A stretch of DNA of 64,000 nucleotides, from assembly GCA_949128115.1 (NCBI GenBank), contig OX421965.1, forward strand, positions 47,917,257-47,981,256. Reading direction: 5' to 3'. This stretch comes from Anaspis maculata (lineage: Eukaryota; Arthropoda; Insecta; Coleoptera; Scraptiidae). The position numbers were made by a program, and so were the translations under genes. Below are positions 12,206-25,803 of the stretch, piece after piece; position 1 is the stretch's first letter; the number at the start of each line of letters is the position of its first letter. The notes below the pieces were generated by a model that was given only the letters and a program-made list of their open reading frames with translations, was not told the origin of the DNA and did no database searches.

Positions 12206-12339
12206 GTATTTTCGGGACACCCGTATAATAAAGATGAGGCCGTTTTCTGTGTCTCGCAAAAACTCAAAAATGGTTCGACCGATTCGAGTAATTTTTTTCC
12301 AATTGATTCGTCTCAGCACTAGGGTGGTTTAAAAGATTG

Positions 12340-13050
12340 AAAAAACCCGCCGCCGCCGCCCCCGACGAGGATCTTGGGAACGACTCAACCGATTTGAATA
12401 ATTTCTTTTTTGTTGTGCTCGCCTTAACAATGGGGTAGATTGAAAGGCAAAAAAAAACGCTCCCACCGCCTTCGTGTGCCGCCCCCGACAAGGATCTTGA
12501 GAATAGCTCGACCGATTTGAATAACTTCCTTTTTGTTGTGTTCACTTCAACAATGCAATGGGGTGGTTGAAAAGGCAAAAAACCGCCACCACCGCCTCCA
12601 CGTGCCGCCCCCGACAAGTATCTTGAGAATGGCTCGACCGATTATAATAATTCCTTTTTTGTTGTGCTTGCCTCAACACTGGGGTGGTTTTGAAAAATTC
12701 GCCGCCGCCTTCGCGTGCCGCTCCCGACGAGGATCTTGGGAGTGGCTAGGCCGATTTGAATAAGAATTTCTGTGTTGTCCGCCTCCGGTGTCTTTGAACC
12801 GCCGCCGCCCCTGAATTATTGCAACACCAAGGTGTTGACCGCCGCCGCATCCGCGTGCCGCCGCCGACAAGGATCTTGAGAGTGGCTCGACCGATTTAAA
12901 TAATTTCTCTTTTATTGTGCTCGCCTCAACACTGAAGTAGTTGAAAAAGCGCCGCCGCCTCCGCGTGCCACCCTCGACGACGATTTTGAGAGTGGCTTGA
13001 CCGATTTAAATAATTTCTTTCTTGTTGCGCTCGCCTCAACAGTGGAGTTC
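12340..13050. repeat. GCC-rich tandem repeat block, about six units
   Basis: Unit of about 105-140 bp: a GCCGCC-rich head, GACAAGGATCTTGAGARTGG, CTCGACCGATTTGAATAATT, then a CCTCAACACTGGGG end. The units have diverged from one another. Confidence 0.85.
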
Positions 13051-13270
13051 CGAAATCTCTGATGATTCTAATATAATTCTACACTTGTAATTCAATTCAA
13101 TGTGGATGATTTTATGATCAATAATTGTTGGGTCGGAATTATGTTGATGAAAAAAATTATTTGTTGTGCTGAATTTGATTTTGTGTCCAGATCACCAATG
13201 TTTTTATAGGTACCCACTTGATAATTCCACGGTTATGTTCTTGAAGCCTGTCACCTGCCTTTCTCCCTCG

Positions 13271-13318
13271 GTTCTCCATTCGGTTCTCCATTCGGTTCTC
13301 CATTCGGTTCTCCATTCG
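13271..13318. repeat. 12-bp minisatellite, four exact copies
   Basis: GTTCTCCATTCG repeated four times head to tail. Lies in the gap between two opposed GCC-rich blocks. The four exact copies suggest recent slippage. Confidence 0.95.
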
Positions 13319-13335
13319 GTTCTCGAATCTCGATA

Positions 13336-13905
13336 CTCGTCAGGGGCGGCATGCGGGAGCGACGGCGGCCTCAAAACACCCAACTATTGAAATAATTCGG
13401 GGGCGGCGGCGGTTTAAAAACACCCCAGTGTTGAAGCGCACATAACAAAACATTCATTCAAATCGGTCGAGCCACTCTCAAGATTCTCATCGGAGGCGGC
13501 ACGCGGAGGCAGTGGCAGTTTTTTCTTCTCAAAGCACCCCAGTGTTGAAACGAACAAAAGAAAAAAATGATTCAAATCGATCAAGCCATTTTTAAGATCC
13601 TTGTCGGGGGCGGCACCAGAGGCAGCGGCGGTTTTTCTATTTTTAAAGCACCCCAGTGTTCAGGCGAAACACAACAAAAAAGAAATTATTCAAATCGGTC
13701 AAGCCACTCAAGATCCTTGTCGGGGGCAGCACGCGGAGGTGGTGGCGAATGTTTTTAACCACTTCAGTGTTGAGACAAATGAAACAAAAAAAAATTATTC
13801 ATATCGATCGAGCCACTCTCAAGATCCTCACAACACAAAATGTTCATTCAAATCGGTGGAGCCACTCTCAAGATCCCCGTCAGGGAGCGGCAGGTGGCAG
13901 GTGGA
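13336..13905. repeat. GCC-rich tandem block, inverted relative to 12340-13050
   Basis: About five units in the opposite orientation (CACCCCAGTGTTGA, TTCAAATCGGTCGAGCC, CTCAAGATCCTTGTCGGGGG). Together with 12340-13050 this makes a palindrome of tandem arrays centred near 13200. 13906-14572 holds nothing I can identify. Confidence 0.85.
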
Positions 13906-14572
13906 CCCGTGGGCTACGCCCCACGTTTCTTCTGGTAGCATCTAATAAGTAGTATTCAAGTAGACAGGTTGTTCCTTTGTCTCGGTAATTATTTCTGCGA
14001 AAAACAAATGTAGAGGATCATATTGTGGCGGGACATATTTTTGCCAGGATTGTCAAGTAGCAGAACGTCGTTGGTTTTTGCCGCTTGGAGGTATCTTCTT
14101 CGGTTGTCGAGATACTGACCATTTTTAAAGCACCGGTATTAAGGCGAACATCTTTTCAAATCGCTCGAATCATTTTCGGATCAAGATATCAAACGCGGAC
14201 ATGCCAACATGACTGTTTGCATTATGCATCGCTCACCGGTCATCAGTGCGGTTTGCAAGTGAGGCAGCCTGCCGCACACGTGGGCGCGCGTGACGCAGCC
14301 CGCCGCGTGAATGTACAATCGGATTCACGATGTACGATGAAAATTGATTTAAATCGATTGGTGTATTGGATAGCCCTAGTGATTTGATGAATTATTACGA
14401 CTGTCTTGTCACTGTGACATCAAGCCAAAATTCCAAGAGGCAGGCCAAAAATTATTTTTCCAAAACTTGCATTTTTTTGGATTTTGAAAATATCTATAGG
14501 CTCAAACCAAAGGACATCCCTGTAGCTTTCCAAAAAGACCTGAATGATGGATTTCTGTCAAGGAATAAACTC

Positions 14573-16326
14573 AGTAGTCCGGTGGACTAGGGTTATAACT
14601 ATGCATTTTATGACTACGGAACAATTTTTTGCAGGCATGTTCAGAAAGCCATCATCTATCATTTGAGAAGTGCTGCCAAGCAATTTTTTAATGTGGGGGG
14701 TCAGGGGGGCCCTTTTTTGACAACTTAAATCGTTTTTTGTCGATAAAATCCGTAATAAAAATGCTAAATAGAAAATTCCAACGGATTATTAAAAAACAAC
14801 TCGGAAGGTCACTTATGTGTGATAAAAACTATTACAGGGTGAACAGGTTCCGAAAAAAATGACTTTCCGTCAACATGCAATATAATAAAGAAAATATTGT
14901 GCCAAAGACCTTCATCTTCGTCATTGGAAAATGCCGATTGGCGTATTTGTTGATCATATCCACCTGAACTGGTTGAGAACGGCACCCAACAGCGTCAACA
15001 GTGCCGGGGCTATATACAGGGTGGAAGAGGAAAATATTTTTGTTTTCATTTATTTCGAAAACCAAGATAGATAAAGTGAACAAAATTAAGGAGTTGATGT
15101 TTCATTCAATGCATGTGAAGACACAACAAACCGTTTTGAAATATCTTGAAGCGTTCCTGAAATATTTTAAGAAAGCTGAAGAATATCATCAAAATTTTAC
15201 TTTCTACTTTTATTACGTATTTTCCATTATACAGATGTATATCCTCAAGTTATGCAACAAATTTCAAAATATACACAAATATACAATAAATTATGGTTAA
15301 AACTGAACAGCACCATCACCGGCATCAATCATGTATGCGTTGTATACAGGGTGTAAGAAAAAATGGTTGTTTTTTTTTGCTCTATATAAAAAAACAAGCA
15401 AAAAAACGCGTGGATTACACATTCACGTCAGTAATTTACCTTATCAGGTGTCTTGGCTTGGTTTGTTTCCCCGGAAACTTCTTACCTCGTTAATTTTTCA
15501 CTTTCTATGTCTTGATTTTTCTATTACAGCAAAGAAAACAACCATTTTTTCTTACACCCTTTATATGACGCATTGACGCATACATGATTGATGCCGGTGA
15601 GTGATGTGGCTGCTTAGTTTTCACCCTAATTTGTTGTTAAATTAAAGTATACACTTCTATATGTATAATGGAAAATACGAAATCAAAGTAGAAAGTAAAA
15701 TTTTTATGATATTCTTCAGTTTTTTCAAAATATTTCAGGAACGCTTCAATATATTTCAAAACGGTTTGTTGTGTCTTCACACGCACTGAATGAAGCATCA
15801 ATTCCTACATTTCTATCACTTTATCTATCTTGGTTTTTGAAATAAATAATAGCAAAAATATTTTTCTCTTCCACCCTGTAAATAGCTCCGGCACCAATGA
15901 CGCAGTTAGGTACGGTTCTCAACCAGTTCAGGTGCGTATGATCAACAAATATGCCAATCGGCATCTTTCAATGACAAAACTTAAGGTCTTTGGCGCAATT
16001 TTTTCTTCATCATATTGCATGTTGACGGAAAGTCATCTTTCTCGGAACCTGTTCACCCTGTAATAAGTCTTATCACACATAAGTGACATTTTGAGTTGCT
16101 CTTCAATAATCCGTTGAAGTTTTTCTTATAGCCTTTTTATCACGGATTTTATCGACAAAAAACGATTCAAGTTGTCAAAAAAGGGCCCCCCCTGGCCCCC
16201 CACATCGAAAAATTGCTTGGCAGCAAATGATAGAGGAAGGGTTCCTGAACATGCCTGCAAAAAATTGTTCCGTAGTCATAAAATGCATAGTTTGGGCAAT
16301 ATTTGGCGCTAGTCCACCGGACTACA
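14573..16326. mobile_element. Concentric hairpin in the left arm
   Basis: Self-complementary around 15455. Three nested pairs of TACAGGGTG-type ends: outer 14832/16063, middle 15014/15881, inner 15344/15563. The outermost TAGTCCGGTGGACTAG pair is at 14573 and 16311, each flanked by CAG. Short open frames here are repeat by-products. Confidence 0.8.
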
Positions 16327-18061
16327 GACGGATTGATTCCGGAACGCCTCATTTTACCAATTTGACTCCGTCCTTGAGCGCCAAAAACCACCGTCACCTT
16401 GCATCCGATGATTCCGCGATGCCACTTGGTGCGGATGTTATATGTACCCATACCTTCATTTTAAAAGGTGTAGCCAAGATGGCGGTCCGTGGAGACGCTG
16501 TATAGAGGTGATCAAAAATGCAAAAACTCCATTTCAATAATTAAAGAAGTTGGAGTCATGAAAATCAGCATGTAGGCTCACAATTCAATGCTTATCAAGT
16601 TAAAAAAGCCGCGTCTGAATGCCTTCAGCCGTTTCTGGAAAATTTTGAATTTAGTGGTCGGTTTCATGGAAATGGACATTTTCCAATAAATCAGTGATTT
16701 TCCAAGATATTCGGATGAAATTTTTTATTTCTATGAAGAATGACCTTATGAATAAAATGTGGTGTGTTGCCACCGTCCCCGCCTACTATTTTAGAGAATC
16801 TATCAGTCAACTGTTTTTTTCCTCATGGCCGCTATTTTGAATTCGCTCAATATGGAGTAAATGGGAAATCAATTGGAACTAGTAGTAATGATCATAGTCA
16901 ATAATCTAAATGCAAAAATCAAGCGTTCTCAGGGAGTAACTTCTCTTAATTGACCATTCTCCATGAGGAAATGTTAGATCCATTTTTACGAGTTCAACAG
17001 CACTTTGGCGCTTAACAAGACCAAAATGTCCATTGTAAAGATCAATACAGGGGGTTTCAAAACCATCCAATATCTTGTTCGAGATGAATTACGGAACCAT
17101 TTCGATTCTTCATCAGTCATTTCTGAAATAAACTGCTCAACAATGAAAGTGTTACAAAGCAAAAATTCACCCAATTTTAAACTGCTGCAACTTTTGATTG
17201 GCACAAACGATTCTGATTCTGTTTCAAGAATACTATGAATTGCCCAATTTTTCGGCCATCTTCCTTGTCAATATGAAATCCATAGGGCTCCTCATAAAAT
17301 TTCTACAGGGTGATGAACAGAGCAGTGCAAAATTGATAAAAGTTCAACATACCCCCGTTTTCGTAATTTTTTTTTTCGGAAATATCAACACCAAATTTAT
17401 GAAGAATGATGTGTTCCCTCGGAATGGTTTTTGAATTTTCGGGATTCCGGTCGAAACAGCCAGAATGTTTTTTTTTATTGTGAGTACTGTATGTTATTCC
17501 TGTAACAACGCATAAACATTAGAACTTCTCATATCAAGATGACGCCACTTGGTAGGCTTGTTCACTGAACAATTCTGAGCAATTTGACTTGCAACACGTT
17601 CCTATTGTCTAGTGTAGGGGTAAAGAAAAGCCCAATTGGCAGCGTACTTTTTGGTACTACATACTCCTAAAAGTCGGATTTTAGCATTGAAAAAAGGTTA
17701 TTTTTTACTCTCTTTAGTCAACATGGGACTACGTCATTAGAATTGGATTGACCACATTTCCGCCATTTTGGATTTTTTTGCCTTTACCTTGAATTTCAAA
17801 ACAGGCATGTTTGGTATCATTTCTTGAAATGTTGGTCCCCTTAATGGGATTCTGTCAATAAGATTCTGTCTATCTCTTTGTCTATCTGTCTATCTCTTTC
17901 CAAAAATAGTATATTATAATACAAGTTTTGTAAGACATCGTATTGTCACACGCGTCATTTTGAAGCACGAGGAGCAAAGCGACGAGTAATTCAATTGACG
18001 AGTGTTAGGAAAGATCTTGTAAAACGTGTGTTATGTACATTTTTAGCGCATTTTCCATCTT

Positions 18062-18300
18062 GATGAAAATCGCTATTGCAACCGCTTTGTCCGTCCGTCC
18101 GTCTGTCCGTCCGTCCGTCCGTCCGTCCGTCCGTCCGTCCGTTCCTCGAACTCCTCCCAAACTAGACGACCTAGCTTTCTAATTTTTTCACTGTTACATG
18201 GCTGCCACTCCCAAAGGAGGGCTAGGCTATATTGGATGTCCATATTGCGCCGCCAACATAGAGAAAACCGCCCCCGATAAACTTGAAATAACATAATATA
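18062..18300 (-). repeat. Element end with (GTCC)n microsatellite
   Basis: Contains (CCGT/GTCC)n at 18089-18142 beside GATGAAAATCGCTATTGCA. It is closely related, in the opposite orientation, to 59028-59260. The (GTCY)n array near one end recalls Helentron/DINE-1-type elements, but no terminal hairpin or Rep/helicase is seen. Confidence 0.7.
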
Positions 18301-18479
18301 GCACTTTCTACCAGACCTGATGCTCTGGTGTTCTCATTTTTTAGAATAATACATAGTTGGCACTTATAAACGTAAGCCAAGAAACATTCCGTTTTCAATA
18401 TGCGCCGCCGACATGAAAAAAACTGCTAAAAACCGCCCCCAATCACTTAAATAATGAAAAACATAAACCCGAAGACATA

Positions 18480-20180
18480 GCGATCTGATTCTTTCGGTAT
18501 ATAAATAGCTGACTAAAAATGGAAAAGAATAGGCTACTTTTTGTTAGTCGCCGCCCCCAGAATCCGCCCTCAAACGATAAAAAGTGCAACTTTCATAAAT
18601 GTTACAGATTGAGATGTTCTCTTAAACATTTAGGAACTGCCAACTCGAATTGTGCAACATTTCCTCAGCCAAACGCTGCCGCTCTCACACGCCGCCCCAA
18701 AAGTAAGAGATAAGTGGAAAACATGAACCGGAAGACATAGCGATCTGAGTTTTTCGCTATATGAATAGCTGACTTAAAATGGAAAAGGATAGGCTACTTT
18801 AGATATGGCGCCGCCTCCAGCTTCCGCCCCCAAAAGAAAAAAAGTGCAACTTCCAACAATTTTCACTGATTTAGCTGATAATGTTACCTCAAACATTTAG
18901 AAACTCTCGACTCAAACTATGCAAGAATTTCTTTGCCAAACTCTGCCGGTACCACACGCCGCCCCCAAAGTGAGAGATAAATGTAAAACATGAACCTGAA
19001 GACATAGCGATCTAATTCTTTCACTATATTGATAGCTGACTGAAATAAAGATAGGCCACTTTTAATTAGCCGCCGCCTCCAGCTGCCGCCTCCAAACAAA
19101 AAAAAATGCAACTTTCACAATTTTCACTGATTGTCATATTTCCCTTACATTTAGAAACTCCCAACTCAAACTGTGCAACAGTTACTTTGCCGAATGCTGC
19201 CGCCCCCACACGCTGCCATCAAAGTGAGAGATGAATGAAAAACATAAACCCGAAGACATAACGATCTAATTCTTTCGCTATATGGATAGCTAACTAAAAA
19301 TGGGAAAGAATAGGCTACTTTTTATATGGCGCCGCCTCCAGCTCCCGCCCCCAAAAGAAAAAAGTGCAACTTCCAACAATTTTCACTGATTTACATTTTA
19401 ATGTTACCTCAAACATTCAGAAACTCCAAACCCAAACTGTGGAAGACTTTCTTTGCCAAACTCTGCCGCTCCCACATGCCGCCTCCAAAGTAAGAGATAA
19501 ATGTAAAACATAACCCTGAAGACATAGCGATCAAATTGTTCCGCTATATAGATAGCTGACTAAAAATGGGAAGAGATAGGCCACTTTTGATTAGTCGCCG
19601 CCTCCAGCTCCCGCCCCCGAACAAAAAAAAAGCAACTTTTACAATTTTCACTGATTGTTATATTTACTTAAACATTTAGAAACTCCTAACTCAGACTGTG
19701 CAACAGTTACTTTGCCGAATGCTGCCACTCCCACACGCTGCCCTCAAAGTAAGAGATAAATGGAAAACATAAACCCGAAGACATAGCGATCTAATTCTTT
19801 CGCTATATGGATAGCCGACTAAAAATGGGAAAGAATAGGATGATGTACCTGATTATTTTGTTTTATACACCAATGATATTTATATGTAGTTTAATTCTTG
19901 AAAGGCGTTTGCGACATTATTTATTTATTGTTCAATTCTTAAAAGGCGTTTGCGAGTTAATTTTGTTTATTTGCATTTAGGGTTAAGTGGTAGAGCAGGG
20001 GGTGTGATTGTGCACCCACCTGAACTTCGCCCTTGATTTTTCATTGTTTATTTGGCTTTAATTTTTATTTATCATACTGTAATACTGGAAAATCAATAAA
20101 GACAGTTTATCATTATCATTATCAATAGGCTACTGTTGATTGATTAGTCGCCGCTCCCAGCTCCCGCTCTCAAACAAAAA
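18480..20180. repeat. GCC-rich satellite, about 260-280-bp units
   Basis: At least five head-to-tail units (starting near 18510, 18775, 19035, 19290, 19560), each with GAAGACATAGCGATCTAATT, ATAGCTGACTAAAAATGG, GCCGCCTCCAGCTCCCGCCC and ACATTTAGAAACTC. The sixth unit is interrupted by a 284-bp insertion. The same family is at 54645-58870 in reverse orientation. Confidence 0.9.
19840..20123 (+). mobile_element. LINE 3'-end insertion with 6-bp target duplication
   Basis: A 284-bp insert splits a satellite unit. AATAGG is duplicated at 19834-19839 and 20124-20129. The insert ends with AATAAAGACAGTTTATC followed by ATCATT-type repeats, as expected for a 5'-truncated non-LTR element on the plus strand. 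Confidence 0.85.
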
Positions 20181-20929
20181 GATATTGATGAGTGAACGAA
20201 TTTTTATTCAAATCTATTTCATTGGCAAGTACCCCATTCTGATAACAAAATATCACAATGAGTTTCGAATGAAGAAAGTGGACAAGGAATGGTGTTTTTC
20301 CTTCACACCAAATTCACACCAAATTTCTTTACGTTCATAATATGCCTCTTTGAGTAAATGCGCTACTGAGACTCACGCACGTGAAGGCATACTCACTTGT
20401 TTCTATTTTGCAACTATTCCATGTTTTTTTTCGATAGACAAATGTAAAATATGTACGTCTGCTGACAAAATTGTTGGGAATTGTTCTTGATGGTGAAAGC
20501 ACAGTTTATTATCAGAAATAAGCCGTATTTTTTCTGAAATGAACCCCTTCTGCGAAGTGATGTCACTCAAGCTGTTTCTTCTGTCAGTAAATGCTGTCAT
20601 GTTGATGTCATGTCCGCTGATATTGCCAACATTTGGGGGTAAAAAAATGCGTATCGAAATGGAGCTTCTCACGATACGCGAATGACTTCATTTGCGTATC
20701 GTAATGACTTTCTTATGAACGCAAAATAGAAATAATATTTGTAAAAATTTCAACCCCACCCCCCTTTTTCCTGGAATTCTCTGAGTGTCCAATTCGATAT
20801 TCTTGACTCCTCAATCTTTTTCAATGCAGTCAACGTCATCCTGCATAGCATCGGAAGAGATAATTTTCTGTGAAAAAAATGCCACTCAAATTCCACTCTT
20901 TCGCTTCCCCCACCTCATCTCAGAAATCT

Positions 20930-22400
20930 AAAATGGCAATACCCACCTACCTTGTAGTTGCAGCGGTACGCTAGCAAAATGACCCTGATTCTGCATTTTG
21001 TGATACTGCAATGAAATTTGGCATATGCAAACTACATAGAATTTCAAGTGATTTGACCCGCAGCACTCAGAAATTTGTCCATTAGGGGGCGACTGGGGGC
21101 CCCTCAAAATTTCAAGATGTCTGAATTTTTCCCATGCACCATTCAGTACTGCCCTATCTACCGTACAGGACCTAAACAACTTTGTTCTTGACCATCATAA
21201 CATTTTTCGTCATGTCAATTCCATTCTTCTTACAGAAAAAAATTATTTCTTTGTCTGGTCAACAAGTCGAGAAATATATATTTTTTTGGACCACAAATAG
21301 ATAGTTGAGTCGTTTTTGTGTGATCATCGATAAATCCGCATCCCCTTGATTCATTCATGAAAACAAAAGTTTTGCTGTTCTATTCTTTAACGAAGGGGTG
21401 ACCTCAACTTACCATTATTTTCAACATTACCTATTTCAATGTTTTATCCCTAAAAATATGATCATTATTGTACTAATATATAGCTTGGAGTTTTCTTCAA
21501 CGGTGTGGATGATAAAACGGCCTCAGATTCCACCTGGAAGCCGTGCATATTAATTTTTCTGCAAGGATGTCAAATTTGGCATTTTTGATTTCCTACCGGG
21601 AGCGGCCAAAATGTCAATACACACCACTCAGCCCAAGAGCACCGGTTGCGGTACTTTCGCACCAACTCTCATTTCAGTATCACAAAATGCAAAATTGTTA
21701 GGCGTGAATATCGTTTTCCGCTAGAGCAAACCGGTGCTCTTGGGCGGAGTGGTGTGTATTGACATTTTGGCCGCTCCCGCTAGAAAATCAAAAATGCCAA
21801 ATTTGACGGCCTTGAAGAAAAATTATTATGTACGGCTTCCAGGTGGAATCTGAGGCAGTTTCATCATCCACATCGTTAAAGAGAACTTCAGGCTGTATAT
21901 TAGTATAACAATAATCATACTTACCGGAGTAAAACATTGAAAAAGGTAATGTTGAAAATAATGGTAAGTTGAAGTCACTCCTTTGTTGAAAAATAGCACT
22001 GCAAAAGTTTTCTTTTCATAAATGAATTAAGGGGATGCGGATTCATCAATGATCGCACAAAAACTACTGAACAATCTATTGATGGTCCAAAAAAAAATTT
22101 TTTTTCAATTTGTTGACCAGGCAAAGAAATTATTATTTTTCTATAAGAAGAATGGAACTGACATGACGAAAAATGTTATGATGGTCAAGAAAAAAGTTGT
22201 TCAGGTCCTGTACGATAGATAGGGCGGTACTGAATGGCGCATGGGAAAAATTCAGACATCTTGAAACTTTGAGGGGCCCCCGGTCGCCCCCTAATGGACA
22301 AATTTTTGGGTGCTGCGGGTCAAATCACTTAAAATTTTATGTAGTTTGCATATGCCAAATTTCATTGCAGTATCACAAAATGCAGAATCATAAAGCGTAC
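20930..22400. mobile_element. 1.47-kb hairpin
   Basis: Arms 20930-21650 and 21690-22400 are close reverse complements (shared blocks GACATTTTGGCCGCTCC, CATTTTGTGATACTGCAATG, GTCGCCCCCTAATGG). Similar short frames occur on opposite strands of the two arms, as expected of a palindrome. No transposase. Confidence 0.85.
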
Positions 22401-22509
22401 CGCTGCAACTATTGTAATACATCAGATGAAAGGAAATTTAATTCTTTCTATGAACAAAATTTTTTCAAAATTTTCAAAACCTTCCATTCTCCCTACAAAA
22501 TACATATAT

Positions 22510-22990
22510 ACTCCAAATGTCTGATTTATTTGGGGAGGGGTTGAAAATTCGAAACAAAAACTGTTTTTGGAAAGAGATTTCAATTCCCTCCAATTTGATG
22601 TATCACAAAGTAAGTGGTGTTTTGCTAAATTTTGACGTTGAGGTGGGGAAGAGCAAAGGGGTCAATTTGGGTAGCACTCTTTCCACCGAAAATCCTTTTC
22701 TTCAATTTTTTCTATGATTACACTGACTGAATTGGAAAGAACTGGGTGGTCCAGAATTAAAAGAAAAATAGTCAGAGAATTTTTGGGGAGAAGGAAGGTG
22801 GGGTTGAAAATTTTGAACTTTTTTTTCCAGAAAGAAAATTTGATTCTCTTCAATTTGAATATCATAAGGTAGGTGTCATTTGAAATTTCAGAGTTAGGGT
22901 GAGTGGGGGCAAGGGGGCTGAAGATAGAAATTTGCCGATGTATGTTTTAGATGTCCCCTTTGATATAAAAATCGACCTGTTTTTGCTTGA
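22510..22990. repeat. Diverged copy of the 2.6-3.5 kb hairpin module
   Basis: Contains CCAATTTGATGTATCACAAAGTA, GTGGGGGCAAGGGG and ATCGACCTGTTTTTGCT, matching one arm of the 2572-3541 hairpin. Confidence 0.65.
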
Positions 22991-25376
22991 AGGAATATTC
23001 AAGGAATCAGGAGTTATTGCAGGTGGATAGTTTTCAAATGATCACCCGGTACAAGATTCACAATAAAAAACCACATTTTGGCTGTTTCGAATGGAATCCC
23101 GGAATTTCAAAAATCGTTTCGAGAGAACACATTATTTTTCATGAATTTGGTGTTAATGGTCCTGAAAAGTTTTTTTTACGAAAACCGGGGTATGTTGAAT
23201 TTCATCAATTTTGCACTGCTCTGTTCATCACCCTGTAGAAATTTAATAAAAGGCTCTATGCATTTCATATTGACAAGAGAGATAGCCAACAAATCAGGCT
23301 ATCTTCTACTTCTAACAAAATCAGAATCGTTAGTGTCAATCAAAAGTTACAGCGGTTCAAAATTGGGTGAATTTTTGCTCTATAACACTTTCATTGTTGA
23401 GCAGTTTATATTGAATATATCATGAAAAAATTTGATACCCAAGTTTGAGAAATTTGTTTATTCAATGAATGTTTCGTTTTTGAATCGCTGTTCCTTTTGG
23501 CGATAGGTCAATTTTGGTTCAAAGACTTATTTTCAAATATGCACAAGTGCCAAACAAATCAAACAACATAATGGATTGTTTTGAGACCTCATATTCATTT
23601 TTACAATGGTCATTTTGGTCGTAGTGACGGCCGAAAGTATTATAAAAAAAACTTGCAAAAATAGGTTTTCACATTTCCTAGTGTCCAATTGAAAAGTGAA
23701 TGACTGAGAACGGTTATTTTTGCATTTATATTATTGATTATGACCATTACTACTAGTTCCAATTGATTCCCAACGTATTCCGAAATTAGCGAATTCAAGA
23801 TGGCGACCAGGAGGAAAAAACAAGTTGACTGTCATATTCACGAAAATAGTAGGCGGGGACGATGGCAACATTTACATTTCATTCATAAGGTCATTCTTTG
23901 TGGAAATGAAAAATGTCATCTGAATATTTTGAAAAATCACTGATTTATTGGAAAATGTTCATTTCCATGGAAGCGACCACTGAATTCAAAATATTTCAGG
24001 AACGGCTGAATACATTCAGACGCGGCTTGTTCCAACTTGATGAGCATTGAATTTTGAACCCACATGCTGATTTACATGACTCCAACTTTTTTAGTTCATG
24101 AGTTGAAGTTTTTGCATTTTTGATCACCCTATATACGGTGCCTGCACGGACCGCAATCTTGGCTCCACCTCTTGAAATGAAGGTATGGGTACATATGACA
24201 TCCGTATCAAGTGGCATCGTGGAATCATCGAATGCAAGGTGGCGGTGGTTTTTGGCGCTTAACATCCGGGCTATTAACTATTGATCTGTTTTGCCCCATT
24301 AGTCGGGTGGACAAGCGCCAAATATTGCCCAAACTATGCATTTTATGACTACGGAACAATTTTTTGCAGGCATGTTCAGGAACCCTCCCTTTATCATTTT
24401 AGAAGTGCTGCCAAGCAATTTTTCAATGTGGGGGGCCAGGGGGGCCCCTTTTTTGACAACTTGAATCGTTTCGATAAAATCCGTGATAAAAATGCTATAA
24501 AAAAAACTTCAACGGATTATTGAAGAGTAACTCAAAATGTCACTTATGTGTGATGAGACTTATTACAGGGTGAACAGGTTCTGAGAAAGATGACTTTCCG
24601 TCAACATGCAATATGATGAAGAAAAAGTTGCGCCAAAGACATTTAGTTTCGTCATTGAAAGATGCCGATTGGCATATTTGTTGATCATACGCACCTGAAC
24701 TGGTTGAGAACCGAACCCAACTGCGTCATTGGTGCCAAGAACCAATAAAAAACCAAGATAGATAAAGTGATTGAAATTTGGGAATTGATGCTCCATTCAA
24801 TGCGTGTGAAGACACAACAAACCGTTTTGAAATACCTTGAAGCGTTCCTAAAATATTTTGAAAAAACTGAAGAATATCATAAAAATTTTACTTTCTACTT
24901 TGATTTCGTATTTTTCATTATATGTATAGAGGTATATACTATACTTAACCAACAAATTAGGGTGAAAACTAAACAGCCACATCACTCACCGGCATCAATC
25001 ATGTATGCGTCAATGCGTCATATACAGGGTGTAAGAAAAAATGGTTGTTTTCTTTGCTATTATAGAAAAATCAAGACATAAAAAGTGAAAAATTAGGGAG
25101 GTGAGAAGTTTCCGGGGAAACAAACCAAACCAAGACACCTGATAAGGTGAATTACTTGTGTGAATGTGTAATCCACGCGTTTTTTTGCTTGTTTTTTTTT
25201 TATATACAGCAAAAAAAAACAACCATTCTTTCTTACACCTTGTGTACAACGCATATACATGATTGATGCCGGTGATGATCCTGTTTAGTTTTAACCATAA
25301 TTTATTGTATACCATAATTTATTGTATATTTGTGTATATTGTGAAATTTGTTGCATAACTTAAGGATATAAAGTTG

Positions 25377-25494
25377 CGGCCTCATAAAAGTTTACACCGA
25401 CGGCGATCGAGTGGCCATGCTAATTCAGTTTTGACGTAATTTTGAATGAGCATGGCCACATGTCTGTCATCGGTGTAAACTTTTATGAGGCCGC
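25377..25494. mobile_element. MITE hairpin, about 118 bp
   Basis: GCGGCCTCATAAAAGTTTAC at the left is perfectly inverted at the right end, and a GGCCATGC pair lies inside. Right-end sequence through AAATACGAAATCA is then duplicated in tandem (about 70 bp, 25462-25603). Confidence 0.85.
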
Positions 25495-25803
25495 CGAACT
25501 GTACATCTGCAAAATGGAAAATACGAAATCAGGCCACATGTCTGTCATCGGTGTAAACTTTTATGAGGCCGCCGAACTGTACATCTGCAAAATGGAAAAT
25601 ACGAAATCAAAGTAGAAAGTACATTTTGACGATATTCTTCAGTTTTTTTAAAATATTTCAGGAACGCTTCAAGATATTTCAAAACGGTTTATTGTGTCTT
25701 CACATGCATTGAATGAAACATCAATTCCTCAATTTTATTCACTTTATCTATCTTAGTTTTCAAAATAAATGAAAACAAAAATATTTCTCTCTTCCACCCT
25801 GTA

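Noticed and set aside
12264..13945. Ser/Arg/Gly-rich frames in the GCC-rich blocks
   Set aside because: Frames exist on both strands because the tandem units are GC-rich and palindromically arranged; no start, splice or domain evidence.
18073..18294. Frame ending in RTDGRTDGRTDG
   Set aside because: Product of the (GGAC)n microsatellite, recurring at 59028-59237; no protein family.
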